From the NCBI GenBank assembly GCA_002529455.1, contig NYMS01000058.1:1-64000 (forward strand): a stretch of DNA of 64,000 nt. Reading direction: 5' to 3'. Position numbers and translations under genes: made by a program. Each line of letters opens with the position of its first letter. Position 1 is the first letter of the stretch. Shown here one piece after another: positions 7,872-15,769 of this stretch. Origin of the DNA: Glycomyces fuscus. GTDB lineage: Bacteria > Actinomycetota > Actinomycetes > Streptosporangiales > Streptosporangiaceae. Below the pieces are notes generated by a model. It was not told the DNA's origin and did not search any database. It saw only the letters and a program-made list of their open reading frames with translations.

Positions 7872-8795
7872 TCAGTTGTGGTGGTCACGACGGCGGCCCG
7901 TGAGGAACAGGACGACCGCGATGCCGACGAGGCCGACACCGACGACGAGGCAGGCGACGGGCAGGGTGGTCTGCAGCAGGGGGAGCACGGTGCGCCCCTG
8001 CTCGGAGTTGTCGACCGCGTTCTGGATGGACTCGTCGTTGGAGACGAGCTCGGCGTCGAACAGCGTCAGGACCTCCTCGCCGTCCACGACGACGACGCGG
8101 TTCTGGTCCTCGCTGATCTTGAGGGGGGAGCCGGTGACGGGTTCGATCCAGTAGGTGCGGGTGATGGAGAAGACCTCGTCGCCGGTGACGTCGCCCTCGC
8201 CGCCCAGGCCGGCCACCGAGCGGGGCAGGGTGCGTTCGCCGACGACCTCGTCCTCGACCTCCTGGACGAACCGGTAGGCCTCGACGCCCTGGATCTCCTC
8301 GGTCCCCTGGAACTCCATGGGGACGACCTCCTGCACGGTGGTCTCGAAGAAGTCGTAGTCGCGCTGCTCGGTGAAGAAGGGGAACTTCCACGCCTGGCCG
8401 CTCTGGGCGACGGACTCGTCGTTGACCATGGCGTCGCAGCAGTCGACCGCCTCCCCGGTGACGCGGTCGTGCCCGGCGCGCCGGCTGCTGGAGGTGATGC
8501 CGAAGTCGGTCTCGGCGTCCCTGACCCAGGTGAACTGGTCCCACACCACCGTCTCGTCGGTGCTGGAGGCCACGTCGGCCCGGAGGGTCGAGCGGGCCTC
8601 CAGGTCGGCGTTCTCGACGAGCTCGACGTCCTCGATGTTGAAGTAGGTGGCTCCCTCGGCCTCCAGGACCGTCTCGCTGTAGTAGTCCAGGGGGGTCTTC
8701 ATCAGGGAGCTCGACAGCCACGTGCGCATCATGGGGGCAAAGGCGAGGAAGAAGACCCCAAACGCGACGAGAACGACCGCAACGGTACGGCGCAT
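7872..8795 (-). CDS. DUF3068 / PorA-family exported membrane protein
   Basis: A 307-residue protein with an N-terminal membrane anchor (VAVVLVAFGVFFLAFAPMM) and a C-terminal hydrophobic segment (LPVACLVVGVGLVGIAVVLF) ending in a short basic tail, so the body faces the outside. The extracytoplasmic domain contains a CC pair (AVDCCDAM) and a YWIEPVTG segment characteristic of DUF3068. Family members are sometimes annotated as porin PorA proteins, but no pore function is shown for this group. Its position beside the arabinose-lipid genes suggests an envelope role. A long inverted repeat lies upstream, between it and the divergent acyltransferase. Confidence 0.75.
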   Translation of the reverse strand: MRRTVAVVLVAFGVFFLAFAPMMRTWLSSSLMKTPLDYYSETVLEAEGATYFNIEDVELVENADLEARSTLRADVASSTDETVVWDQFTWVRDAETDFGITSSSRRAGHDRVTGEAVDCCDAMVNDESVAQSGQAWKFPFFTEQRDYDFFETTVQEVVPMEFQGTEEIQGVEAYRFVQEVEDEVVGERTLPRSVAGLGGEGDVTGDEVFSITRTYWIEPVTGSPLKISEDQNRVVVVDGEEVLTLFDAELVSNDESIQNAVDNSEQGRTVLPLLQTTLPVACLVVGVGLVGIAVVLFLTGRRRDHHN

Positions 8796-8827
8796 GTGCC
8801 CTCCTGGGCGTATGAGAGTCCAGATCT

Positions 8828-8860
8828 GGAACTGGGTCTAGTGGAACTAGGTCCAGTTCC
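8828..8860. promoter_or_regulatory. 33-bp inverted repeat, candidate operator or RNA hairpin
   Basis: Arms GGAACTGG-GT-CTAGT and ACTAG-GT-CCAGTTCC flank a GGA centre. The only mismatched positions (GT against GT) would form G-U wobbles in RNA. A second perfect palindrome, CCAGATCTGG, overlaps its left edge at 8820-8829. It lies 33 nt upstream of the DUF3068 start and 68 nt upstream of the divergent acyltransferase, a normal operator location. Confidence 0.6.
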
Positions 8861-8913
8861 GGGTAGAGTACTGCCCAGTAGCGAACGACGTCACCAGGGC
8901 GTGTCGAAATTTT

Positions 8914-8919
8914 TATAAC
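8914..8919 (+). promoter_or_regulatory. Candidate -10 box (TATAAC) for a leaderless acyltransferase mRNA
   Basis: TATAAC sits in a short AT-rich patch, 8 nt before the GTG at 8928. Transcription would start at or within a base or two of that GTG, so the message would be leaderless; no ribosome site precedes the GTG. No convincing -35 box is seen. Confidence 0.4.
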
Positions 8920-8927
8920 GCGTTCTA

Positions 8928-10298
8928 GTGAAACCCGTTCCGCCCTCTCCCCGTCCTGGAAGGCCCATGGCGCCCACCTCCTCCGCGCCCGGGGACCCCG
9001 CCGGTACCCCCTCCGCCGACGCGCGCACCCCCGACCCCTCGCCGCTGCTGCCGCAGGTCGACGGCCGCCACGAGGCCCTCGACGGCGTCCGCGCCCTGGC
9101 CGCCCTGATGGTCCTGGTCTTCCACGTGGCCACCGAGACCGGTGACTCCCTCGCGCCGGGGGTGCTGGGCGGCCTGCTGTCCGCCTTCGACGTGGCCGTG
9201 CCGCTGTTCTTCGCGCTCTCGGGCGTGCTGCTGTACCGGCCCTGGGCCCGCGCGGCCCTGGACGGGGTGCGCGGACCGCGCGCCCGCCCCTACCTGTGGC
9301 GCCGCGCCGTGCGCGTCCTCCCCGCCTACTGGCTGGTGGCCGTGGTGGCGCTGCTGGTCTACTCCCGCGACGAGCTCGGCTCCCCGCGCTACTGGTGGGA
9401 GGTCCTCACCCTCACCTTCCCCTTCAACACCGACCCGCCGTGGGTGGGCACCGGGCCCTACGGCCTCGGCCAGATGTGGAGCCTGTCGGTGGAGGTCAGC
9501 TTCTACCTGCTGCTCCCGCTGTTCGGGCTGGTCCTGGCCCTGTGGGCGCGCGGCGGACGGAGCGTGGACGCCCGGGGGCGGCGGCTGCTCGTGGGGCTGG
9601 GGGTCATGGCGCTGCTGGGCCTGGCCGCGCTGGTCCCGCAGTTCCATCCCGAGCACCGCGAGTACATGCACGCCTGGCTGCCCCGGACCACGGGCCTGTT
9701 CGCCGCCGGGATGGCGCTGGCCGTGCTCTCGGAGTGGGCCTGGCGCGAACCCGGCGCAGACGGCCCGGTGCGCCGCCTGTGCCGGACCCTCGGCTGCTCG
9801 CCCGGGGTGTGCTGGCTTGTCGCGGGCGGGTTCTTCGCCCTGAAGGCCACCGAGGCCTCCGGCGGCCGGTTCATCGGCTCCGGCGACATCTGGACCTCGG
9901 CCGTGGACTCGCTGGCCGGGATCGGGTTCGCGTTCTTCCTGATCGCGCCCTGCGCGCTGGCGCCGCGCCCGGTCGCGGCGCCGGTCCCGCTGCGGGACGC
10001 GCGGGCCTGGCGCGACGGCCGGTGGCTGGACTCGCTGCTGCGGCACCGGGTGTGCCAGTTCCTCGGGCGGATCTCCTACGGCGTGTTCCTGTGGCAGTTC
10101 ATGGTGCTCTACCTGTGGCGCGACTTCACCGGCCAGGAGATCTTCACCGGGTCGTTCTGGCTGGACGCGGTGCCGGTGACGATCGGGACCGTGCTGCTGG
10201 CCGCGGCGAGCCACCGGTGGGTGGAGGAGCCCAGCCGCCGGTGGTCCCACCGGCTCGCCCGCGGGCGGAGCGGGCCCCGGCGACGGCAGTCGGCCTAG
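8928..10298 (+). CDS. Membrane acyltransferase 3 (OafA-type)
   Basis: A protein of about 456 residues with roughly ten membrane segments and the Acyl_transf_3 pattern: ALDGVRALAALMVLVFHV near residue 50 contains the catalytic-type Arg and His, later come YLWRRAVRVLPAYW and SLSVEVSFYLLLPL, and near the end FLGRISYGVFLWQF. Such enzymes O-acylate sugars or lipids of the envelope. The first ~45 residues are Pro/Ser-rich and may be cytoplasmic or not translated: an ATG at 8967 is an alternative start, but its purine-rich site is too close. The leaderless GTG at 8928 is preferred. It lies in an envelope-modification neighbourhood between the arabinose-lipid genes and a GT-C-like protein. Its acceptor is unknown. 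Confidence 0.8.
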   Translation: MKPVPPSPRPGRPMAPTSSAPGDPAGTPSADARTPDPSPLLPQVDGRHEALDGVRALAALMVLVFHVATETGDSLAPGVLGGLLSAFDVAVPLFFALSGVLLYRPWARAALDGVRGPRARPYLWRRAVRVLPAYWLVAVVALLVYSRDELGSPRYWWEVLTLTFPFNTDPPWVGTGPYGLGQMWSLSVEVSFYLLLPLFGLVLALWARGGRSVDARGRRLLVGLGVMALLGLAALVPQFHPEHREYMHAWLPRTTGLFAAGMALAVLSEWAWREPGADGPVRRLCRTLGCSPGVCWLVAGGFFALKATEASGGRFIGSGDIWTSAVDSLAGIGFAFFLIAPCALAPRPVAAPVPLRDARAWRDGRWLDSLLRHRVCQFLGRISYGVFLWQFMVLYLWRDFTGQEIFTGSFWLDAVPVTIGTVLLAAASHRWVEEPSRRWSHRLARGRSGPRRRQSA

Positions 10299-10311
10299 CC
10301 CCTGCTCCCAC

Positions 10312-10334
10312 GGACCGAAGCGGAGCGAAGGTCC
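10312..10334. repeat. Short hairpin repeat, GGACC/GGTCC stem
   Basis: Five-bp stem GGACC/GGTCC around the 13-nt loop GAAGCGGAGCGAA, in the 49-nt gap between two convergent genes. The same architecture appears at 145-167, 381-402 and 5180-5202. Here it could act as a shared terminator. Confidence 0.6.
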
Positions 10335-10347
10335 GAAGGAACAGCTC

Positions 10348-12408
10348 CTAATCCTCCGCGCGGTCGTCCTCCTCGGGGGCCCACGGGTTGCCCTCCACCG
10401 TCGGCGCCATGCCGCCCACCGACACCCAGTTCAGGCACAGTCCGCCCCGGTCCCCCGGGTCCTCGGGCACGAACACCGACAGCTGCTCGCCGGGGGCGCC
10501 CGACGGCACGTACCAGGTGCCGTTCTCCTCCGCGGCGGGCAGCTCGACCTCGATCCAGTCGTCGCCCAGCGCCACCACCACGTCGACGTCCTCCTCGGCC
10601 GTGTAGCCGAGCGTGACGACCTGGGCGATGCCGCCGTGGGCCTCCACCGGCCAGGACACCAGCCCCTCCCAGGGCTCCAGGCACTCGTCCGCCGGCCCGG
10701 GGGCGAACATGTCGCTGTCGTCGGCGGGCCGCGCCGGGACCAGGAACCCGGCGTCGTTGAACACGTAGGCGGTGGCGGCCTCCTCGGGCAGGGACATCCG
10801 CGCGGCCACCTCCTCCGACGCCAGCGGCGGCAGCACCCACGAGCTCAGGCGGCGCTGGCCGTTCCACTCCAGGACCACGTCCTCGGGGACCGGGCGCGCG
10901 TACAGGCCGCCCTCCTCCGGGACGTCCTCCAGCGCCGTGCGCACCGTGTCCAGGTACCACTGGAGGCGGTCGCCGCTCAGGGTCTGGGCGTAGGTGTACG
11001 TGGAGAAGCACGCCGCAGCCGCGTACACCGCCGTCGCCAGCGCGGCCGCGACCCGGGCGGCGCGCCGGGGCCGCACGCGGTGGGGCCGCGGCGCCACCGG
11101 GTCCGGAGCGGCCCCGCCGACCAGGGCGCGCGCCCGCTCCTCCCGGGTGGGCAGGTAGGCCAGGGCCAGGCACAGGGCGAACACCAGCGCCGCGTCCGCC
11201 ACGTAGCGGGGGTCGGCGGCGGCCACGTCCTGGAACCGGCCGCGCGCGATGATCGTCGGGACGATGTCCACGACCACCAGGTAGGCCAGCAGCAGCGCCC
11301 AGGCCCGCCACGCCCCACGCCGCATCCGCAGACTGACCAGCACGATCACGGCGAAGACCGCCCAGGCCGCCAGCACGGTCACGCCGGGCGGGTCGACCAG
11401 GCCGCCGGTCGGGGTGACCGGCCCCCACTCCAGGGGTCCGCCCAGGGCGCCGACCGGGAACACCTCGGTGAGCAGCCCGCGCAGCATCGTCAGGGCGGGC
11501 TCGCTCTGGGGCACGCCCGCGCCCTCGCCGCCCCCCGCCGCGCGCATCCGCGTCAGGTAGAACACCGCGTAGGCGGCGAGGAGCGCACCCATCGCCGTCC
11601 AGAACGGCCGGTGCAGGGCCCACGCGCGGCGGGCCCCGGCGACCGGACCGCCCGGGTAGAGGTGGGCGACGGCCACGGCGAACAGCACCAGCGGCAGGAA
11701 CATCGCCTTGACCGTGAACAGCATGCCGAACACGACGGCGCCGCCCGCCCACCAGGCCGGGCGATGGTCGCCCGTGCGCAGGTGGCGCACGGTCCACAGC
11801 ACGGCGAGCACCATGGCCAGCTGGAGGGGGACCGCGTTGAGCGCCGCCGACCACCAGCCCAGCACGGGCACGGTCAGGGGAGCCAGCGCGTACACGGTCA
11901 GCGGGGCCAGCAGCGCCCAGCGGCGGCCGAACAGCTCCCACAGCAGGCGCAGGAAGCCCACCAGGGCGGCGGCCTGGAGCACGAGCATGGTGCCCGCGCT
12001 GACCCACCACTCGTAGGGCCACAGCGCGGTCTGGAGGTAGACCAGGAACAGGGCCCCCGGCATCAGGTGGCCCTTGTGCAGGGTGAGCAGGTAGTCCGGT
12101 CCCAGGTCGCTGGCGTGCGCGCCGGCGAAGAAGAGGTAGTCGTCCTCCACGAAGTAGGACTCGCCCAGGACGTAGGCCCGCAGCCCCACGGCTCCCAGCA
12201 CCACAAGCAGCCCCACCAGGACCAGCCGGTCGCGGGCCAGGCGGCGGGCGGCGGCCCACGCGGCGCGGACCGGTCCGGCGGGGCCGGGACCCGCCCCGCC
12301 GGGCTCCCCGGCGGGGCGGCGTACCCTGGGTGCCCCGACCGGGCCGGGTTCCGCGCTCCCGTCGCCCGGAGCGTCGTGCCCACTCGCCGTGGGGGGAACA
12401 GGCGGCAT
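10348..12408 (-). CDS. Polytopic GT-C-like membrane glycosyltransferase candidate
   Basis: 686 residues from the ATG at 12408, preceded by GGGAGAGACACCG. A disordered ~45-residue cytoplasmic N-terminus is followed by about eleven hydrophobic helices, with a large soluble domain of ~220 residues after the last one. The first outer loop contains FVEDDYLF and, a little later, LHKGHLMPG. An acidic pair in the first outer loop is the hallmark of GT-C enzymes that use polyprenyl-phosphate sugars. No close family is recognised. Being near genes that make the donor decaprenylphosphoryl arabinose suggests, but does not prove, a glycosyl- or arabinosyltransferase. Two SAM methyltransferases diverge from it. 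Confidence 0.6.
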   Translation of the reverse strand: MPPVPPTASGHDAPGDGSAEPGPVGAPRVRRPAGEPGGAGPGPAGPVRAAWAAARRLARDRLVLVGLLVVLGAVGLRAYVLGESYFVEDDYLFFAGAHASDLGPDYLLTLHKGHLMPGALFLVYLQTALWPYEWWVSAGTMLVLQAAALVGFLRLLWELFGRRWALLAPLTVYALAPLTVPVLGWWSAALNAVPLQLAMVLAVLWTVRHLRTGDHRPAWWAGGAVVFGMLFTVKAMFLPLVLFAVAVAHLYPGGPVAGARRAWALHRPFWTAMGALLAAYAVFYLTRMRAAGGGEGAGVPQSEPALTMLRGLLTEVFPVGALGGPLEWGPVTPTGGLVDPPGVTVLAAWAVFAVIVLVSLRMRRGAWRAWALLLAYLVVVDIVPTIIARGRFQDVAAADPRYVADAALVFALCLALAYLPTREERARALVGGAAPDPVAPRPHRVRPRRAARVAAALATAVYAAAACFSTYTYAQTLSGDRLQWYLDTVRTALEDVPEEGGLYARPVPEDVVLEWNGQRRLSSWVLPPLASEEVAARMSLPEEAATAYVFNDAGFLVPARPADDSDMFAPGPADECLEPWEGLVSWPVEAHGGIAQVVTLGYTAEEDVDVVVALGDDWIEVELPAAEENGTWYVPSGAPGEQLSVFVPEDPGDRGGLCLNWVSVGGMAPTVEGNPWAPEEDDRAED

Positions 12409-12582
12409 CGGTGTCTCTCCCGCCGTAGTTGGCCGATCCGGAGAAGGGGTGCCAGAATACAACAGGTTCCACTTTTTCCCTCGACCCTTGTCGCAGGCCA
12501 TCCCGGCCTGGCTACCCGGAACAGGAACACGATGCAGGTTCCGTGTTCCGGCGGGGTCGCGAACACCGTGGAGGTGATGCGG

Positions 12583-13317
12583 GTGGGGCTCGAACAGGTC
12601 CGCCGCGACTGGACGCGGCTGGGTTCCGCCGAACCCCTGTGGGCGGTGTGCGTGGACCCCGGCAAGCGGGGCGGCGGCTGGGACGACGACGAGTTCCTCG
12701 CCTCCGGACGGGCCGACGTCGACCCGTCCGTCGCCCGCCTGGAGGAGCTGGGCATCCGCCCCGAGGGGGGCAGGGTGCTGGACTTCGGGTGCGGCGCGGG
12801 ACGGCTGTCCAACGCCCTGGCCGCGCACTTCCCCGAGGTCGTGGGGGTGGACATCTCCGCGCCGATGCTGGAGGAGGCCCGCCGCCTGGACCGCTCCGGG
12901 GGCCGGATCGAGTTCGTGCTCAACGAGCGCCCGGACCTGTCGGTGTTCGGGGACGCCTCCTTCGACCTGGTCTACACCGACCTGGTCCTCCAGCACCTGC
13001 CGCCCGCCCTGGCCGAGGGCTACGTGCGCGAGTTCGCGCGGGTGCTGCGCCCCGGCGGCGCCATGGTGCTGGGCGTGCCCGAGTCCGAGCGGCGCACCTT
13101 CAAGGGGCTGGTGTTCCGGTACGCGCCGTGGCCGCTGGTGGCCCTCGCCCAGCGGGTGCTGCTGCGCTACCCGGCGCCGATGCGGATGCACACCCTGCGC
13201 GCCGGGCGGATCGCCGAGCTGGTCCCGAACGGGCGGATCGCGGCGTCCGACGAGTACTGGGGCGGCGACCACTGGCGCCACCTGCGCCACTTCGTGGTGC
13301 TGGAGGGCTCCGCGTGA
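12583..13317 (+). CDS. Class I SAM-dependent methyltransferase
   Basis: About 244 residues. Motif I is VLDFGCGAGRLSNALA, followed by the acidic VVGVDIS, then FDLVYTDLVLQHL and LRPGGAMVLGVP: a complete Methyltransf_11-type fold. Start choice: GTG at 12583 lies 8 nt after a strong GGAGG; an in-frame ATG at 12532 with a weaker AGGA is an alternative that adds 17 residues. The C-terminal WGGDHWRHLRHFVVLEG segment is shared by actinobacterial methyltransferases of envelope glycan clusters. Its stop overlaps the GTG of a second methyltransferase (GTGA), so both are made together. The substrate is unknown; the context points to surface sugars or lipids. Confidence 0.8.
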   Translation: MGLEQVRRDWTRLGSAEPLWAVCVDPGKRGGGWDDDEFLASGRADVDPSVARLEELGIRPEGGRVLDFGCGAGRLSNALAAHFPEVVGVDISAPMLEEARRLDRSGGRIEFVLNERPDLSVFGDASFDLVYTDLVLQHLPPALAEGYVREFARVLRPGGAMVLGVPESERRTFKGLVFRYAPWPLVALAQRVLLRYPAPMRMHTLRAGRIAELVPNGRIAASDEYWGGDHWRHLRHFVVLEGSA

Positions 13318-14060
13318 GGGCCGAGGGCACCGTCCCCTTCCGCGCCACCCTGGGCCGGTCGGTGGGCCTGTTCGCCGCCTTCCGCAGGGAGCAGACCGAC
13401 CCGGCGTTCTTCTACGGCGCGCTCGCCCGCGACACCGTCGCGCAGCTGCGCTCGTACACGCCCCTGGAGGGCAGGCTCGTGGTGGACGTGGGCGGCGGCC
13501 CCGGCTACTTCGCCGACGAGCTGAGGTCCGCCGGGGCCCGCTGCCTGTGCGTGGACGCCGACGCCCACGAGATGACGCTGCACGGGCGCGAGGCCGACGC
13601 CTACGGCGTCCAGGGCAGCGCCCTGGACCTGCCGCTGCGCAGCGGGTCGGTGGACGTGTGCTTCTCCTCCAACGTGCTGGAGCACGTGCCGGACCGCACC
13701 CGGATGGCCGACGAGATGGTGCGGGTGACCCGGCCGGGCGGGCTGGTGTACCTGTCGTACACGCTGTGGCTGTCGCCGTGGGGCGGGCACGAGACCTCGC
13801 CGTGGCACTACCTGGGCGGCGCGTACGCGGCGGAGCGGTTCGCGCGGCGCCACGGGCGGCGGCCCAAGAACGACTTCGGCCGCACCATGTACGCCGCGCA
13901 CGCCAAGGAGATGCTGCGCTGGACGCGCGGGCGCACCGACGTGGACGTGGTGGACGTCCGCCCCCGCTACCTGCCCGGGTGGGCCAAGCCGGTCGTGCGG
14001 GTGCCCCTGCTGCGCGAGGTCGTCACCTGGAACCTGCTGCTGGTCCTGCGCAGGCGCTGA
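13314..14060 (+). CDS. Class I SAM-dependent methyltransferase, coupled to the previous gene
   Basis: A 248-residue protein starting at a GTG that overlaps the preceding stop by 4 nt. Motif I is VVDVGGGPGYFADELR, followed by CLCVDAD, then VCFSSNVLEHVPD and VRVTRPGGLVYLS. It has no strong similarity to the first methyltransferase beyond the fold, so the pair is not a recent duplication. The C-terminal PGWAKPVVRVPLLREVVTWN segment recurs in actinobacterial proteins near glycosyltransferases. A role in methylating an envelope glycan or lipid is inferred from context. Confidence 0.8.
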   Translation: MRAEGTVPFRATLGRSVGLFAAFRREQTDPAFFYGALARDTVAQLRSYTPLEGRLVVDVGGGPGYFADELRSAGARCLCVDADAHEMTLHGREADAYGVQGSALDLPLRSGSVDVCFSSNVLEHVPDRTRMADEMVRVTRPGGLVYLSYTLWLSPWGGHETSPWHYLGGAYAAERFARRHGRRPKNDFGRTMYAAHAKEMLRWTRGRTDVDVVDVRPRYLPGWAKPVVRVPLLREVVTWNLLLVLRRR

Positions 14061-14158
14061 CCGGCCGGCCGGAGGCGTCACCGGCGAGGCGCCCGGAGCC
14101 CCGGACGGCGCCGACGCCCATGCGCCGGGCGTCACGGCGAGGGGCGGGTGCCCCGCGC

Positions 14159-15643
14159 TCACTCCAGGCCGAACGGCAGCCTGCGGCGCGTGTGCTGGAG
14201 GCTGACCCAGTGGTCGGCGGTGAACTCCCCGACCGCCCACTCGCCGCCGAACCGGCCGAGCCCGGAGTGGTTCTCCCCGCCGAACGCGGTGTTGGCCTCG
14301 TCGTTGAGCGTGGAGTCGTTGACGTGCGTCATGCCCGCCCGCAGGCGGCGGGCGAAGCGCACCCCGCGCTCGGCGTCGCGGGTGTGCACCGCGCTGGACA
14401 GCCCGTACTCGGTGTCGTTGGCGATGCGCAGCGCGTCCTCCTCGCCCTCGGCGCGGATGACCGTGGCCACGGGGCCGAACACCTCCTCGGCGGCGCTCGG
14501 CATGTCGTTGGTGGCCAGCAGCAGGTGGGGCGGCAGGACCCTGCCCGCCGGACCGGAGGGGTCCCCCGCCAGCAGGAGCCGCGCGCCCTGCTCCACGGAG
14601 CGCGCCACCACGTCCCGCACGCCCTCGCACTGCTCGTCGTCGATCATGGGCCCGATCTGGGTGGCGGGGTCGGCGGGGTCGCCCGCCCGCAGCGCCCGGG
14701 CCCGCACGAGCATCCGCTCGACCAGCTCGTCGTGGACGGGGGCGGTGGCCACGACCCGGTTCGTGGCCATGCAGATCTGGCCCTGGTGGTAGTAGGAGCC
14801 GAACACCGCGGCGTCCGCGGCCAGGTCGAGGTCGGCGTCCTCCAGCACCACCAGCGGCCCGTTCCCGCCGAGTTCGAGCGCGTGCCTCTTGAGCGGGGCC
14901 TGCCGGGCGATGTGGCGGCCGACCTCGGTGGAGCCGGTGAACGAGATCATCCGGGAGAGCTCGTGGGTGGCCAGGGCGTCGCCGATCTCGCCGCCCTTGC
15001 CGACGACCACGTTGAGCACCCCGGGCGGGAGCCCGGCCTCCTCGTAGATCCGGGCGAGCAGCAGTCCGCCCGTGACCGGGGTGTTCTCGGCCGGTTTGAG
15101 GACCACGGTGTTGCCGAGGGCTATCGCGGGCGCGAGGGAGCGGTGGGAGAGCTGGAGCGGGAAGTTCCAGGGGCTGATCACCGTGACCACGCCGAGGGGC
15201 TCGCGGTAGACGCGGTTCTCCTTGCCCGGGGTGACGCCGGGCAGGATCCGGCCCAGGACCCGCGTGGGGTAGGAGGAGGCCTCGACCACGCCGCTGCGCA
15301 CCAGCCGCCACTCGAACTCGGCGCGCTCGCGGACCGCCCCGGCCTCGTGGACCAGCCAGTCGACGACCTCCTCCCGGCGGGCGTCCAGGACGCGCAGGAC
15401 CCGCAGGAAGACCTCGGCGCGCTCGGCGGCGGGGGTGGCGGCCCAGCCGGGCCACGCCCTCTGCGCCTCGCGGTAGGCCAGATCCACGTCGCTCTCGTCG
15501 GCCAGCCGGATCTCGGTCAGGACCGTGCCGTCGTAGGGGTCCACGTCCTGGAAGACGTTCCCGGACGACCCGTGCCGCCACTGGCCTCCGATGGGCATCC
15601 GGTCCAGCCCCGTGTAGGCGTCCGGCCTCCGGTCCGCGTGCAT
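14159..15643 (-). CDS. NAD(P)-dependent aldehyde dehydrogenase
   Basis: A 494-residue ALDH-superfamily enzyme of full length. Cofactor and catalytic signatures are in order: VISPWNFPLQL near the middle, FTGSTEVGRHIA, the general-base Glu in LELGGNGP and the nucleophilic Cys in GQICMATN, followed by EEVFGPVATV. The lead segment PIGGQWRHGSSGNVF and overall pattern resemble the benzaldehyde/vanillin dehydrogenase branch more than betaine-aldehyde enzymes, but the substrate cannot be fixed. The ATG at 15643 is used. It stands alone between convergent methyltransferases and a CNNM gene on its own strand; no partner oxidase or regulator is adjacent. Confidence 0.85.
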   Translation of the reverse strand: MHADRRPDAYTGLDRMPIGGQWRHGSSGNVFQDVDPYDGTVLTEIRLADESDVDLAYREAQRAWPGWAATPAAERAEVFLRVLRVLDARREEVVDWLVHEAGAVRERAEFEWRLVRSGVVEASSYPTRVLGRILPGVTPGKENRVYREPLGVVTVISPWNFPLQLSHRSLAPAIALGNTVVLKPAENTPVTGGLLLARIYEEAGLPPGVLNVVVGKGGEIGDALATHELSRMISFTGSTEVGRHIARQAPLKRHALELGGNGPLVVLEDADLDLAADAAVFGSYYHQGQICMATNRVVATAPVHDELVERMLVRARALRAGDPADPATQIGPMIDDEQCEGVRDVVARSVEQGARLLLAGDPSGPAGRVLPPHLLLATNDMPSAAEEVFGPVATVIRAEGEEDALRIANDTEYGLSSAVHTRDAERGVRFARRLRAGMTHVNDSTLNDEANTAFGGENHSGLGRFGGEWAVGEFTADHWVSLQHTRRRLPFGLE

Positions 15644-15769
15644 CGGCCCTCCCCCGCTTCGGTGTCACTGCTGCCACGGTTACCCCTGCGCGGAGCACGG
15701 GCAACGGGACTTGCCGCCTCTTGGTCAACTGTTCAGTGACTCCGCGACCGCCCTTGTCGCCCGGCTTCC

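Noticed and set aside
12532..12582. ATG 12532 as start of the first methyltransferase
   Set aside because: A strong GGAGG lies 8 nt before GTG 12583, and the extra 17 residues look unconserved; kept only as an alternative.
15711..15750. ACTG-AA-CAGT inverted repeat upstream of the aldehyde dehydrogenase as an operator
   Set aside because: Arms of only four bases; too short to support.
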